Positions 7,829 to 17,133 of a stretch of DNA of 38,964 nucleotides are shown here, one piece after another; position 1 is the first letter of the stretch; each line of letters begins with the position of its first letter. The notes below the pieces were generated by a model. The model worked only from the letters and a program-made list of their open reading frames with translations, was not told where the DNA came from and made no database searches. The position numbers and the translations under genes were made by a program. Source of the DNA: an uncultured Christensenella sp. (GTDB taxonomy: Bacteria; Bacillota; Clostridia; Christensenellales; DTU072). The stretch covers positions 1-38,964 of the forward strand of contig CAJLYQ010000011.1 in assembly GCA_905210905.1 (NCBI GenBank), given 5' to 3'.

Positions 7829-8497
7829 TTACAGCGTGTCGGTAAGAAATTCGTACGTGCGATAAACCGCCTCGTTTGCCGCGCTTCTTCTTATCTCGTT
7901 GCGCGTGCCTTTGTAAATACGTTTTATCGCGATCGGTTCTTTTGCCTGAAACGCTATTCCGATATAAACCAGCCCGACGGGTTTATCGTCCGTGCCGCCG
8001 TCCGGACCGGCTATCCCGGTGGTGGAAACCGCTATGTCCACGTTTTCGCCGAGCAATCCGTACGCCATCTCTTTCGCCGTTTGTTCGCTCACCGCACCGT
8101 ATGTATTAAGGGTTTCTCCGTCCACGCTTAGCCGTTCCATTTTCGATTCGTTGGAGTAAGTGACTACCCCTTCGTAAAAAACTTTGCTCGCGCCGGCTAC
8201 GTCCACTATACGGGACGCGACCAGACCGCCGGTACAACTTTCCGCCGTGGCAAGCACGAGATTGTTTTCTTCAAGAAAATCGACCAGAACTTTGCCGAGA
8301 GAAGAATTGTCTTCGCTGTAAACCCCTTCGCCGAGAGCGTCGCACACTTCGAGATATTCCCTTTCGGTAGCGTTAAACTCGATCGTATTGTCGAGAGCGT
8401 AACTTCTCACGCTGAACGTTCCTTCCGGCGCGCCGGTTTCGGCAAGACGGTTCCATAAATCTTCTTCCGTGCCGAAGAATTTAATCTTGTACTTCAT
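7829..8497 (-). CDS. cinA: CinA-like nicotinamide-nucleotide amidohydrolase, short form
   Basis: CinA's C-terminal domain hydrolyses NMN to nicotinate mononucleotide in the pyridine nucleotide cycle. Here the 222-residue protein contains that domain from about residue 68 on: ATAESCTGG, VVTYSNESK, YGAVSEQTA and TTGIAGPDGG with the catalytic Ser in AESCTGG. Residues 1-65 match the small middle domain of full-length CinA, but the N-terminal MoCF-type domain is missing, so this is about half the usual 410 residues. I chose the ATG at 8497, which follows AAGGAGG. An in-frame ATG at 8515 has no binding site. The gene overlaps rimO by 17 nt and precedes recA, as in many Firmicutes. Confidence 0.88.
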   Translation of the reverse strand: MKYKIKFFGTEEDLWNRLAETGAPEGTFSVRSYALDNTIEFNATEREYLEVCDALGEGVYSEDNSSLGKVLVDFLEENNLVLATAESCTGGLVASRIVDVAGASKVFYEGVVTYSNESKMERLSVDGETLNTYGAVSEQTAKEMAYGLLGENVDIAVSTTGIAGPDGGTDDKPVGLVYIGIAFQAKEPIAIKRIYKGTRNEIRRSAANEAVYRTYEFLTDTL

Positions 8498-9791
8498 TTT
8501 CCTCCTTACTCGCATATCCGTACCAGTCGAAATCGACGTCCGTGATATGGACTTTGTATACTTCGCCTTCTTTGACGTTAAAGTCTGCCGTGAAATAAAC
8601 TTTCGTATCTACTTCGGGAGTTTGGTATTCCGTTCTACCGTAAAAAGCACCCTTTTCCGTATTTATTCCGTCGCATAAAACTTCGAGAGTCTGACCGACG
8701 AAACGCTGTTGACGGGAGATATAACCGATTTGCCACGCTTTTTCAGCGTCGGTGCGGCGGCGTTTTGCCACCGAAGTTTTTACCTTGTCCGGGAAAGAGT
8801 AAGCCGGCGTGCCTTCTTCGGGGGAGAACACGAAAAATCCGGCGTAGTCGATATAATCTCTTACGAAATCGCAAAGGTTTTTGTTGTTTTCTTCGGTTTC
8901 TCCGGGGAATCCGGTAATGAAAGAACTTCTTACCGCTATATAGTTTTTGCGCGAGCGGATACGGTCGAAAAGTTTATAAAGGCTTTCTTTCGTGCTTGCG
9001 CGGTTCATTCTCTTAAGTATATCGTCGTCGACGTGCTGCATCGGTATATCGAGATACTTAGCCATTTTAGGCTCGTTGTCGATGAAGTCGAGAAGTTCGT
9101 CCGTGATATGTTCCGGATAAGCGTAAAGCAGTCTTACGCGCCAAAAATCGAGGGTGCAGATTTTTCTCAGAAGGGGAATAAGATAACGCTCGCTGTAGTT
9201 GTCGATACCGTAATTCGTCGTGTCCTGAGCGACGATAATCAGTTCTTTAACGCCTTTTTCTCTGAGCGCGCGCGCCTCCGCCATCAGTTGGACTGCGGAA
9301 TACGAATGGTATTTTCCGCGGATATACGGTATGGCGCAGTAAGAACAGCGGTTGTTGCAGCCGTCGCTGATTTTAAGGTATGCGTACCACAAAGGGGTGG
9401 TTATTATCCTGCCGTAAGTACGGGGAAGAAACCGCGGTTTGTGATAAAACGTGTTGACTACGCGCACGATCTGACCTTCCTGATTAACGGGCAAAAACAC
9501 GTCCACTTCGGGAATTTCTTTCTTTGCTTCTTCGCCGTAGCGAGTGGAAAAACAGCCCGTAACGACGATTTTCAGGTCTTTTTTGCGCTTTTTAAGTTCT
9601 ATCGCATCCATAATGGCGTCGATTGCTTCGCGTTTTGCCGCCTCTATAAACGCGCAGGTGTTTATCAAAAGCACGTCCGCTTCTTCTTTGTCCGGAACGA
9701 TTTCATAGCCTGCCTCGGACAAACGGCAAAGCATTTTTTCCGCGTCTACGCGGTTTTTATCGCAACCGAGCGATATAAATCCTACGTTCAT
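8481..9791 (-). CDS. rimO: Ribosomal protein uS12 methylthiotransferase
   Basis: RimO is a radical-SAM enzyme that adds a methylthio group to an aspartate of ribosomal protein S12. The 436-residue protein shows the UPF0004 domain with Cys10, Cys46 and Cys80, which bind the auxiliary Fe-S cluster. The radical-SAM motif follows (Cys145, Cys149, Cys152 in GCNNRCSYC). A C-terminal TRAM domain covers about 370-430. The start MNVGFISLGCDKN is characteristic of RimO and separates it from MiaB. It sits 5 nt after ftsK, within the same operon. Confidence 0.95.
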   Translation of the reverse strand: MNVGFISLGCDKNRVDAEKMLCRLSEAGYEIVPDKEEADVLLINTCAFIEAAKREAIDAIMDAIELKKRKKDLKIVVTGCFSTRYGEEAKKEIPEVDVFLPVNQEGQIVRVVNTFYHKPRFLPRTYGRIITTPLWYAYLKISDGCNNRCSYCAIPYIRGKYHSYSAVQLMAEARALREKGVKELIIVAQDTTNYGIDNYSERYLIPLLRKICTLDFWRVRLLYAYPEHITDELLDFIDNEPKMAKYLDIPMQHVDDDILKRMNRASTKESLYKLFDRIRSRKNYIAVRSSFITGFPGETEENNKNLCDFVRDYIDYAGFFVFSPEEGTPAYSFPDKVKTSVAKRRRTDAEKAWQIGYISRQQRFVGQTLEVLCDGINTEKGAFYGRTEYQTPEVDTKVYFTADFNVKEGEVYKVHITDVDFDWYGYASKEENEVQD

Positions 9792-9796
9792 ATTTT

Positions 9797-12709
9797 TTAT
9801 TCTCCGTGTTCGGTGGTATCGAATTTTTCAAGTTCCGCGTCTTCGTCCGAGCCGTAACGCGCCGCCCATTCGCGGTAAAAATCGTCTTTCGAGATGAGTA
9901 TTTCCCGCTTTTCTTTACTGCCTTGCGGCACCGACGACAAGTACCCTTCGGCGGCAAGTTCTTCAAGTATGTTGGCGACCGTGTTGTATCCGCGTTTCAG
10001 TTTGCGTTGCAGGTAAGAACACGACACGTAGTTGGCGTCCACGCAATATTTAAGCGCCTGCCAGTTAAGATCGGGTTCGTTCGCGTTATCGTCGCTTTGC
10101 GCGCTTTCCGCGCCGTTTTGCGCGGGAGACGGGTTTCTTGCCGGAGCGGAAGAGTTCGACGAAGACGCGTTTTTAAGTTCTTCGCTCGCGCCTGCCGCGC
10201 CGTTAAGTATCTTCTGAATTTCTTCTTCGTTAAACGAATACTCGTTGTTTTCTCTGATAAACTTCGCCGCTTCTTCTATTTCTTCGGTGGTGACGAGAGC
10301 GCACTGCGCGCGGCGCATATCCTGTCCGCGTTTTATGTACATATCGCCTCGACCCAAAAGGCACTCCGCGCCCTTAGCCTTGAATATGACCTGACTGTGA
10401 ACGTAGTCGCCTACGGCAAACGCTATCTTCGTGTTAAGGTTGTTCTGAATTTCGTTGGTAATAACGGTTTTTACCGGGTTCTGCGTTGCGAAGATAAGGT
10501 GTATGCCTGCCGCACGGGCGATTCTCGCAAGGGAGTTAAGCGTGCTTTCCAACGTTTTACGCGCGTTCGGATCGCTCATAAGTTCGCTCGCTTCGTCGAT
10601 GATTATTACTATTCTCGGCAGTTTTTCCACGCCTTCGCGACTGTTGTATTCGGAAAGGTTACGGATATGCAGAGTTTTGAAAAGGTTAAATCTGCCCACT
10701 ACTTCTTCCCTTATCCACTTAAGCGCGTTTACTATTTCGGGTATGGAAGAAAGCGGCTCTTTCAAAAGCATATGCGGAAGTCCGGCGTACGGAGCCATTT
10801 CTACTTCCTTAAGGTCGATAAGCAAAAGTTTGACTTCGTCCGGGGAATAACGGAAGATAATGCTCGAAAGTATGACGTTTAAGCAAACGGATTTACCGCT
10901 GCCGGTTTCGCCCGCGACCAGCGCGTGCGGCATCGCCGCAAGGTCTTCGATAAGAACTTCGCCTTCCGCCGTCTTACCCATTGCGATCACTATGTCGCCT
11001 TTCGCTTCGCGGTACTCTTTGCTCGAAAGAATTTCCTTAAACCCGACTACGCTCTTTATCTCGTTCGGTATCTGTATTCCGCAGTAATCCGTGTCCGGAA
11101 GTTGCGGTATGATGGCAATCGGTTTGCTCGATTTAAGCCAACGCTGCAAGTCGGTTTTTAACGCGAATAACTTCGCTATAGGACACCTGTCGCCGAGTTC
11201 GAGCGCGCACAGCGTAACCGTCGGACCTTTGACCGCGTCCACGAGTTTCGCTTCCACGCCGAAGTTTTTAAGACGAACTTCGAAAATTTCGCGCAGTTCG
11301 TCCCAGTTGTCTACGGACGGATTGAAGTTGGGCGTAACGTGGTTTTTAAGTATGGAAATCGGCGGCTTGTTGTACGGAAGATCGGGCCGCTTGACGAGTT
11401 GCACGATTTTGTGGTAACCCGTGGCTTGCTCTTCTTCTTCCGGAGTGGTGGGCATATCGGAAGAAACTATCGGACCGGTATATGCCGGACGAGCCGCAGG
11501 CGCGGACGGCACGGGCGCCGCAGGCGCAACCCCGTTCTTCATTACGGGTATAAGTTTGCCTTCGAAATAAACGTAGTCCGTGGATACGTCGGGCGACGGC
11601 GCAGCCGGAGCAACGGGCGCCGCAGGCGCAACCGACGGAGTCGGCTCTGCGATTTCTTCTTCGATCTCTTCCGTTTCTTCGATTGCGGTCGGTTCTTCTT
11701 TCTCTTCTTCCGCCGCGGGTCCGTAAAGAATGGGACTCGGCGCAAACTTCTCGTTCGCGCTTTGTTTTAACGCCTGTAAAAAAGGATTGTCGCGCGGTTT
11801 AAGCAGATCTTGTATGTTTTCGTCTTTTTCGTCGTCGAAAATAACCGTTTCTTCGGGTTCGTCGTCGTAATTAAGCACGGGTTCTTCACGCTTAGGTTCT
11901 CTCCCGAGAAGTAAATCCGTAGCGTCCGCTTGTTCGGGCTCAGGCTCTTTCTTTTTACGGAAAGTGTAGGGTTTTACGTCGTAATCGCCGTATTCGCCGT
12001 CCGATTTGTACGGAGAAGAAGAACTCGGAACGTAACTTTCTTTAACGCCGCCGAAAAGAAGTTCGTACGGGTCTGTCGTTTGTTTTTCAACCTTTTGATC
12101 CGTCATATAAGCGATCGGCGCAGGCGTCGGTTCGGGTTTCGACTTTTTATTGAGAAACGGCGCTTCGTCGAGAATAACTTCGTGACAAACGGGCAAAGGC
12201 TCGGTCTTTTTCTTGCGTTTCGGCGCAAACGGAGTCGCCGTTCCGGCAAAAATAAACGGTCGGAAGAAAAGGAACATAAAAAGTCCGGTAAGAACGATGT
12301 TGAACACGATCGCCCATACGTAGGTAAACCACACCGCAACGGGGGAAGTGATTATGCCGAACACCGCTCCGCCCACGGTTTTACCGTCGTAGGAAGTGAC
12401 TATGTAATCGGTGAAAGAATTCGTCGCCTGCCGACCGATACACGCCACGTGCAAAGTTGCGATGGCGAAAAACACGGACAAAGCGAAAAATATCGCCGTC
12501 TTCACCGTCAGATTAAATTTCTTTTTCAAACAATGCAAAACTTCGGCAACGATACCCAGCGCAAGATAAAAATACGCCGCCCAGCCAAAAACTTTAACCG
12601 CATAACGCAAGGTAAACGGTATACAGAGAAGTATCGTCACGACGAAAAGCACGCCGCAGGCGATAAGTTCTCGTTTGTTTTCATACGCAAACCGCTTGAA
12701 TTTATCCAT
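9797..12709 (-). CDS. ftsK: DNA translocase FtsK/SpoIIIE
   Basis: FtsK pumps DNA through the closing septum. At 970 residues it has four predicted membrane segments within residues 14-157. A long disordered linker (about 160-430) follows, rich in Pro, Ala and acidic residues, with PAAP-type repeats at 361-372 and 395-410. The RecA-like motor comes next, with Walker A AGETGSGKS at 599-607 and Walker B IVIIIDEASELM. The C-terminal winged-helix gamma domain (about 885-950) reads the DNA polarity signal. The start overlaps the end of the M16 peptidase gene by 8 nt, so translation is probably coupled. FtsK or SpoIIIE cannot be distinguished from sequence alone. Confidence 0.96.
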   Translation of the reverse strand: MDKFKRFAYENKRELIACGVLFVVTILLCIPFTLRYAVKVFGWAAYFYLALGIVAEVLHCLKKKFNLTVKTAIFFALSVFFAIATLHVACIGRQATNSFTDYIVTSYDGKTVGGAVFGIITSPVAVWFTYVWAIVFNIVLTGLFMFLFFRPFIFAGTATPFAPKRKKKTEPLPVCHEVILDEAPFLNKKSKPEPTPAPIAYMTDQKVEKQTTDPYELLFGGVKESYVPSSSSPYKSDGEYGDYDVKPYTFRKKKEPEPEQADATDLLLGREPKREEPVLNYDDEPEETVIFDDEKDENIQDLLKPRDNPFLQALKQSANEKFAPSPILYGPAAEEEKEEPTAIEETEEIEEEIAEPTPSVAPAAPVAPAAPSPDVSTDYVYFEGKLIPVMKNGVAPAAPVPSAPAARPAYTGPIVSSDMPTTPEEEEQATGYHKIVQLVKRPDLPYNKPPISILKNHVTPNFNPSVDNWDELREIFEVRLKNFGVEAKLVDAVKGPTVTLCALELGDRCPIAKLFALKTDLQRWLKSSKPIAIIPQLPDTDYCGIQIPNEIKSVVGFKEILSSKEYREAKGDIVIAMGKTAEGEVLIEDLAAMPHALVAGETGSGKSVCLNVILSSIIFRYSPDEVKLLLIDLKEVEMAPYAGLPHMLLKEPLSSIPEIVNALKWIREEVVGRFNLFKTLHIRNLSEYNSREGVEKLPRIVIIIDEASELMSDPNARKTLESTLNSLARIARAAGIHLIFATQNPVKTVITNEIQNNLNTKIAFAVGDYVHSQVIFKAKGAECLLGRGDMYIKRGQDMRRAQCALVTTEEIEEAAKFIRENNEYSFNEEEIQKILNGAAGASEELKNASSSNSSAPARNPSPAQNGAESAQSDDNANEPDLNWQALKYCVDANYVSCSYLQRKLKRGYNTVANILEELAAEGYLSSVPQGSKEKREILISKDDFYREWAARYGSDEDAELEKFDTTEHGE

Positions 12710-13988
12710 TTAACGAAGTTTCCCCTTTCAAAACCGCTTTCAAATCGACGTTTATTTCCTTACCGACGTAGCAAACCGCCGCTTTGTCGTAGTCGATTAC
12801 GTCGTCGAACGCTTGCTGAACGTCGGCAAGCGAGAGTTTTTCCGTCTGTTTTATGAGAGAACGGCAGTTGACCGCCTTTCCCGTCAAAAGATAGTATTTG
12901 CCCATTATGCGCATAACGTCGAACGTGGTTTCTCCGCTGAGAACCGCTCCCGTTTCGCGCTGAATTTTAACTTTGTCGAACTCTTCCTTGCCCAAGCCGT
13001 CTTTGCGGACGGTTTCCAAAACTTCGCGAACCGCTCCGATCGCCTTTTCGGTGAGTTCGGGCGCGGTAGCAAGACCTATATCGAGATACCCCGCCCCTTT
13101 TACCGACGTCGCCTGACAATAAATTTCGTAAACGAGACCGAGTTCTTCCCTTACTTTTTGGAAAAGCCTGCTGCTCATTCCGCCGCCGAGTATAAACGCA
13201 AGCATAGGCGCGGAATCCGCGCGTTTGTCGGCAATCGGATAGGACGGAAAACGCACGAGAACGCTCGCTTGCTCGAAAGGCTTGTCGCACCTTTTCGCAA
13301 AAAACGACGCCGTTTTTGCCTTGCGAACCGCTTTCTTTTCGTACGAATAAGACCGGGAAAGAAACTCCGAGTTAAAATACTTTTCTACGAGAAGACGAAG
13401 TTCTTCTTCGGCAAGCGGACCGCAGTACGAAAGAGCGACGTTTTGAGGAACGTAGTTGCGCGCCATAAAAGAACGGATTTTGTCCGCGTTAAGCGACTTA
13501 ACCGACTCCGCCGTGCCTAAAATAGGACGGGAGAGCGTGTTGTTAACGAAAAACTCGGAAGAAAGCAAGTCCGCGCAAACGGAATCCCCGTCGTCGTCGT
13601 ACATTTTTATCTCTTCAAGCACCACTCCGCGCTCGCGCTCGATGTTTTCGTCGGTAAACGTGGAATGAAAAAACATATCCGATAAAATATCCATATACTC
13701 GGAAATAAACTTAGCAAGACCGGAAACGTAAAAAACGGTGTTCGACTTCGAAGTGTAAGCGTTGCAGTTCGCGCCGAGTTTGTCGGTTTCGTTGGCTATG
13801 TCGAAAGCCGTACGCCTTTCCGTACCCTTAAACAACATATGCTCGATAAAATGCGCCACGCCGTTTTCGTCCGCTTTTTCGTCGCGACTGCCTGCGCCGA
13901 CGTATATGCCGAACGCACAACTGTCCGAACTCTTTTTTCTTTCGTAACAAACGGTAAGACCGCCGGGGAATTTTAATAATTTTGCCAT
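12702..13988 (-). CDS. M16 family zinc peptidase (YmfH/PqqL-like)
   Basis: An insulinase-family protein of 428 residues. The inverted zinc motif HFIEH (His46, Glu49, His50) is present, and the third ligand is probably a glutamate in the RERGVVLEEIKM segment. A second, non-catalytic half follows at about 210-420. I chose the ATG at 13988, since it follows AAGGAG; a longer frame begins at 14042, upstream of the promoter. In Bacillus the equivalent position holds two M16 genes (ymfF and ymfH). Here only one is found, so its partner, if it has one, must be elsewhere. First gene of the ftsK-recA operon. Confidence 0.92.
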   Translation of the reverse strand: MAKLLKFPGGLTVCYERKKSSDSCAFGIYVGAGSRDEKADENGVAHFIEHMLFKGTERRTAFDIANETDKLGANCNAYTSKSNTVFYVSGLAKFISEYMDILSDMFFHSTFTDENIERERGVVLEEIKMYDDDGDSVCADLLSSEFFVNNTLSRPILGTAESVKSLNADKIRSFMARNYVPQNVALSYCGPLAEEELRLLVEKYFNSEFLSRSYSYEKKAVRKAKTASFFAKRCDKPFEQASVLVRFPSYPIADKRADSAPMLAFILGGGMSSRLFQKVREELGLVYEIYCQATSVKGAGYLDIGLATAPELTEKAIGAVREVLETVRKDGLGKEEFDKVKIQRETGAVLSGETTFDVMRIMGKYYLLTGKAVNCRSLIKQTEKLSLADVQQAFDDVIDYDKAAVCYVGKEINVDLKAVLKGETSLNG

Positions 13989-14010
13989 ATAACTCCTTAT
14001 ATACTTAGAT

Positions 14011-14039
14011 AGTATAACAAACGCGCGCAAAAAAATCAA
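14011..14039 (-). promoter_or_regulatory. Promoter of the M16-ftsK-rimO-cinA-recA operon
   Basis: On the minus strand TTGATT (14039-14034), 17 nt, then TATACT (14016-14011). The expected start near 14004 leaves a short leader containing AAGGAG before the ATG at 13988. Confidence 0.7.
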
Positions 14040-14100
14040 CAACTAAAAGGAGCATATCAAATACAACGCTTTACGTCCCATAAAAACGAAACGAATTAAG

Positions 14101-14432
14101 CCTTCCCTTGGGGGAAGGTGGCAACGAAGTTGACGGATGAGGGGAGATCTCCGACCAAACGTTATGCGGAAATTTACTCGCGGTCAGCGAAAACGCTGAC
14201 GCGCGGATAAATTTTTAATCCGCATAAGTCGGACTACCAAGGAAGCAAAATGATACATTTTGCTTAGGGAGTGAAGTTCGCAGGGGTGTTGCCCCTCGCT
14301 CGCTCCCCGTAATGGCGGCACTCACGGCGCGTGTCCGCTCGTGCCGAAACGATTAAACCGTAAAACATTGTGCGTATGCCCACCTATCCTGATAAGTGAG
14401 AAAAGGCGGAAATGGAATTAAGGTGGGTATGC
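14101..14432. repeat. Hairpin-dense non-coding region, candidate interspersed repeat or structured RNA
   Basis: No credible gene lies between 14043 and 14664. The region holds nested inverted repeats. CCTTCCC/GGGAAGG is at 14101-14118. An 84-nt cruciform at 14150-14233 pairs TCCGAC with GTCGGA, TTATGCGGA with TCCGCATAA, and an inner GTCAGCG-AAAA-CGCTGAC. AGCAAAATG/CATTTTGCT is at 14244-14264. A two-tier hairpin spans 14267-14307, and a 12-bp stem with two G-U pairs joins 14374-14385 to 14421-14432. The opening segment, with a CTTCCC hairpin followed by GGTGGCAACGAAGTTGACGG, resembles short repeats I recall from many gut Clostridia genomes. The remainder (14433-14600) shows nothing recognisable. 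Confidence 0.5.
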
Positions 14433-14605
14433 TAATAAGAAAATATAGTTTATTGTGAAATAAGGGATACCGTTATATTATGTTTGGTTGTCGGAAACGG
14501 TGATTTAGTGTGGGATAAGGGCATAGGGAAAAGCGGAAAGGATAAAGGTATTTTGCGGTTTGAGCAAGGGGGAAACGGTTGTCGTAAAAAAGGAAAAAGT
14601 GCATC

Positions 14606-14634
14606 TTGAAAAAGCGTTTATTTTATGTTAAAAT
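14606..14634 (+). promoter_or_regulatory. Promoter of the LCAT-like lipase gene
   Basis: TTGAAA (14606-14611), 17 nt, TAAAAT (14629-14634). Transcription would begin near 14641, giving a leader of about 33 nt with AGGTGG before the ATG. Confidence 0.6.
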
Positions 14635-14673
14635 ATTTTTATACTGTTTAACATCAATTTTTAGGTGGACGAA

Positions 14674-16071
14674 ATGAAAAAATCGGTTAAGGCTATTCTC
14701 GGCGTTTTGTGTGCGCTGATCATATTCGTTTTTCTTGCCGGGATTGCGGTTCCTACGTATTTTGCTACTCGCCGCAGGGCGGTTATCGTTGTTCCCGGAC
14801 TTCTTAACAGCGCGCTTTACAACGAAAAAACCGGGGAAGTTATTTACGATCCTATCGGCACGGACACCGAAGGATATCTTCTCGACGATATACTTTACGG
14901 CAACGGCGTGGTTTCCGTCGCGTTGGGCGCAATCGTAAAAACGGATATTCTCAACGATATTATGGATTTTATCGACGGAAAAGAACCGAATTTTCTTTCC
15001 GACTGGTGGCTTGACGACGAAGGAAACGCGCTCGAAAACATAGTTGCCGTTCCGTTTTCGCACGACGGTTACGCTCGTTACGGAGCGTTGCAGGCGACGC
15101 GCGTTCCTTACGATTATTGTCTTGAACGGTTCGGTTCGGAAAAAAACACGGACGTGCTTATTTACGAATACGACTGGCGCGCGGACACGAGAAAAGCGGT
15201 CGACGGACTTTGCGAGATGGCGAAAGGCTACGACGAAGTGGTTCTTTACGCTCACTCTATGGGTAATATCGTTTCTTCCCTTGCCATTGCGCAAAACAAA
15301 GAGTTCCGTAAAAAAGTCGTACTTAATATGGCTTGCGCCGCGCCGTACTACGGCTCGTATGTGGCGTTGGATATTCTCGAAAACGGCGCGGAAACGATAA
15401 ACGGACTTTTCGATATGGCGGAAGGGGCGGTTTCTTCCCTGCCTGCGGCTATTTCCAAAGCGGTTTCCGGGTTAATCGCCAAACTTCCCACGGCAAGGGA
15501 GCGCGTACTTAACTACGTTTTACCGATGTTTCAGGGATATCCCGCGATGGCGCAACTTCTTCCCGCGATCGAGCAGGTTTGTCCCGACGGGGAAAACAGT
15601 TCGCTCGTCGTGGACGGCAAGCCGATTAAAACTCGGGAAGAATTGCTGTCTTATTATCGTTCTCGCAAATGGGCGTACGATAAAAACGGCAAAATGCGTC
15701 CGTGGATTGCGGATCTCGACGAGTTTTGGGAGGCGAGTTACGTTAACGGCGTACACGCGTCGAAACTCGTGAACACGCACTACGTCGTCGGGGAAAACTG
15801 TTATACCATAATAGGCGCGGAGCAAAACGGCGACCATTTCCGTTCTTTAAGCGAGAAAAACGGCGACGGAACGGTACCGTTTTTAAGTGCGACGTTAGGC
15901 AAAGGCAAAACGCTGAAAAACGCGTCGTATCTTGACGGGTTCGACCACATCGAAGTCGGGCACGCGTTTCACAAAGGACTTGCGGATTATTTTACCGAAG
16001 GGGAAAAACAACTCGAACTCAAAAACAGAATAGTGTTTGCTTTCAAGCGGCTGTTCAACAAAAACAAATAA
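14674..16071 (+). CDS. LCAT-like lipase/acyltransferase, membrane anchored
   Basis: A 465-residue alpha/beta hydrolase of the lecithin:cholesterol acyltransferase family. Residues 7-29 form a signal anchor, which places the enzyme outside the membrane. Family marks are VVPGLLNSALYN just after the anchor, the nucleophile elbow AHSMGN with Ser195, the Asp in the NGDGTVPF segment and the His in FDHIEVGH. The ATG at 14674 follows AGGTGG with a 5-nt gap. An upstream in-frame GTG at 14665 lies inside that site and was rejected. It probably acts on membrane lipids or fatty acyl esters, but the substrate is unknown. The next gene starts 30 nt after it without a terminator, so read-through into the glycolytic genes is likely. 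Confidence 0.85.
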   Translation: MKKSVKAILGVLCALIIFVFLAGIAVPTYFATRRRAVIVVPGLLNSALYNEKTGEVIYDPIGTDTEGYLLDDILYGNGVVSVALGAIVKTDILNDIMDFIDGKEPNFLSDWWLDDEGNALENIVAVPFSHDGYARYGALQATRVPYDYCLERFGSEKNTDVLIYEYDWRADTRKAVDGLCEMAKGYDEVVLYAHSMGNIVSSLAIAQNKEFRKKVVLNMACAAPYYGSYVALDILENGAETINGLFDMAEGAVSSLPAAISKAVSGLIAKLPTARERVLNYVLPMFQGYPAMAQLLPAIEQVCPDGENSSLVVDGKPIKTREELLSYYRSRKWAYDKNGKMRPWIADLDEFWEASYVNGVHASKLVNTHYVVGENCYTIIGAEQNGDHFRSLSEKNGDGTVPFLSATLGKGKTLKNASYLDGFDHIEVGHAFHKGLADYFTEGEKQLELKNRIVFAFKRLFNKNK

Positions 16072-16100
16072 AAAATAACTAAAAGGAGAGAAAACAAGTT

Positions 16101-17132
16101 ATGAAAAAAGTTAAAGTCGGCGTCGTCGGTTACGGCGTTATCGGACAAAGGCTCGCGGACGGCGTTGCCAAACAAGAAGATATGCAACTCGTCGGCATAG
16201 TCGACCTTGCGCCCACGCTCAGCATACGCGCGCTCAGAGAAAAAGGAATGCCGTACGATCTTTATCTCGTCGATATGGACAAGAAAGGCGAATTCGACGC
16301 GCTCGATATTCCCGTAAGCGGTTCTATGCGCGACCTTCTCGGCAAAGTCGACGTCGTACTCGATTCTTCCCCGGGCGGAGTAGGCGCGAAGAACAAAGTT
16401 CTTTACGACGAGTTCGGCGTTAAAGCGATTTTTCAGGGCGGCGAGAAAAATTCCGTTGCGGACGTTTTCTTCCACGGTTACGCCAACTACGAAAAAGGTT
16501 TGGGGCAGAAATCGCTCAAACTCACGAGTTGCAACACGACCGGTCTTATCCGTTCGGTAGACTGTCTTGACAGGGCGTACGGAATAGAAAGAGTAGCCAT
16601 CACCATCATAAGAAGGGTTGCCGATCCCGGCGATTATCACAGAGGTTTAACCAACGCTCTTCAAATAGACAAAGCGCCTTCCCATCAGGCGGTCGATCTT
16701 ATGACGATTATGCCCCACGTCGAAGCGACGGGAATACTCGTACACACCCCGGTTACGCACGGACACATTATCACCGTAGTGGCTACCGGCAAGCAAAAAA
16801 TAACCAAAGAAATGGCGATCGAGGCGTTTTCCAAACATCCGCGTATTCGTCTTGTCAGCACCGACGAAGGGTTCAAAGGAAACGCGTCCCTTTTCCGCTA
16901 CGCCCGCGATTTGGGCAATCCGCGCGGCGATATGTACGAAATCGCGCTTTGGACGGACAGTATCGTAGAAAGCGGCGATTCGATTATGTACGCAATCAAC
17001 ATTCCGCAGGAGGCGGTAACCATTCCCGAAACGATGGACGGTATCCGCGCTTGTATGGAAATGCAACCCGACAGCCTGTCCGCTACGACCGAAACCAACA
17101 AATATCTCGGTATCGGCAAATGGAGAAGATAA
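16101..17132 (+). CDS. Type II (archaeal-type) glyceraldehyde-3-phosphate dehydrogenase
   Basis: This 343-residue protein belongs to the GAPDH class found in archaea, which interconverts glyceraldehyde-3-phosphate and 1,3-bisphosphoglycerate with NAD(P). The Rossmann motif VGYGVIGQRLADG is at the N-terminus. The catalytic cysteine is Cys144 in LTSCNTTGLIR, at the position typical of archaeal enzymes (about 140), and VADPGDYHRG and the PHVEATGILVHTPVTHGH segment are also archaeal-type. The bacterial signature SCTTNCLAP is absent. AAGGAG lies 15 nt upstream of the start. It is directly followed by an archaeal-like PGK, so the two steps of lower glycolysis were probably acquired or kept together. 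Confidence 0.9.
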   Translation: MKKVKVGVVGYGVIGQRLADGVAKQEDMQLVGIVDLAPTLSIRALREKGMPYDLYLVDMDKKGEFDALDIPVSGSMRDLLGKVDVVLDSSPGGVGAKNKVLYDEFGVKAIFQGGEKNSVADVFFHGYANYEKGLGQKSLKLTSCNTTGLIRSVDCLDRAYGIERVAITIIRRVADPGDYHRGLTNALQIDKAPSHQAVDLMTIMPHVEATGILVHTPVTHGHIITVVATGKQKITKEMAIEAFSKHPRIRLVSTDEGFKGNASLFRYARDLGNPRGDMYEIALWTDSIVESGDSIMYAINIPQEAVTIPETMDGIRACMEMQPDSLSATTETNKYLGIGKWRR

Positions 17133-17133
17133 A

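Noticed and set aside
8709..9857. Long plus-strand frame (382 codons) opposite rimO
   Set aside because: Shadow of rimO; no binding site and no recognisable motif.
14043..14664. tRNA, riboswitch or small gene within the hairpin-rich gap
   Set aside because: No cloverleaf, known aptamer motif or frame with a start and binding site could be recognised.
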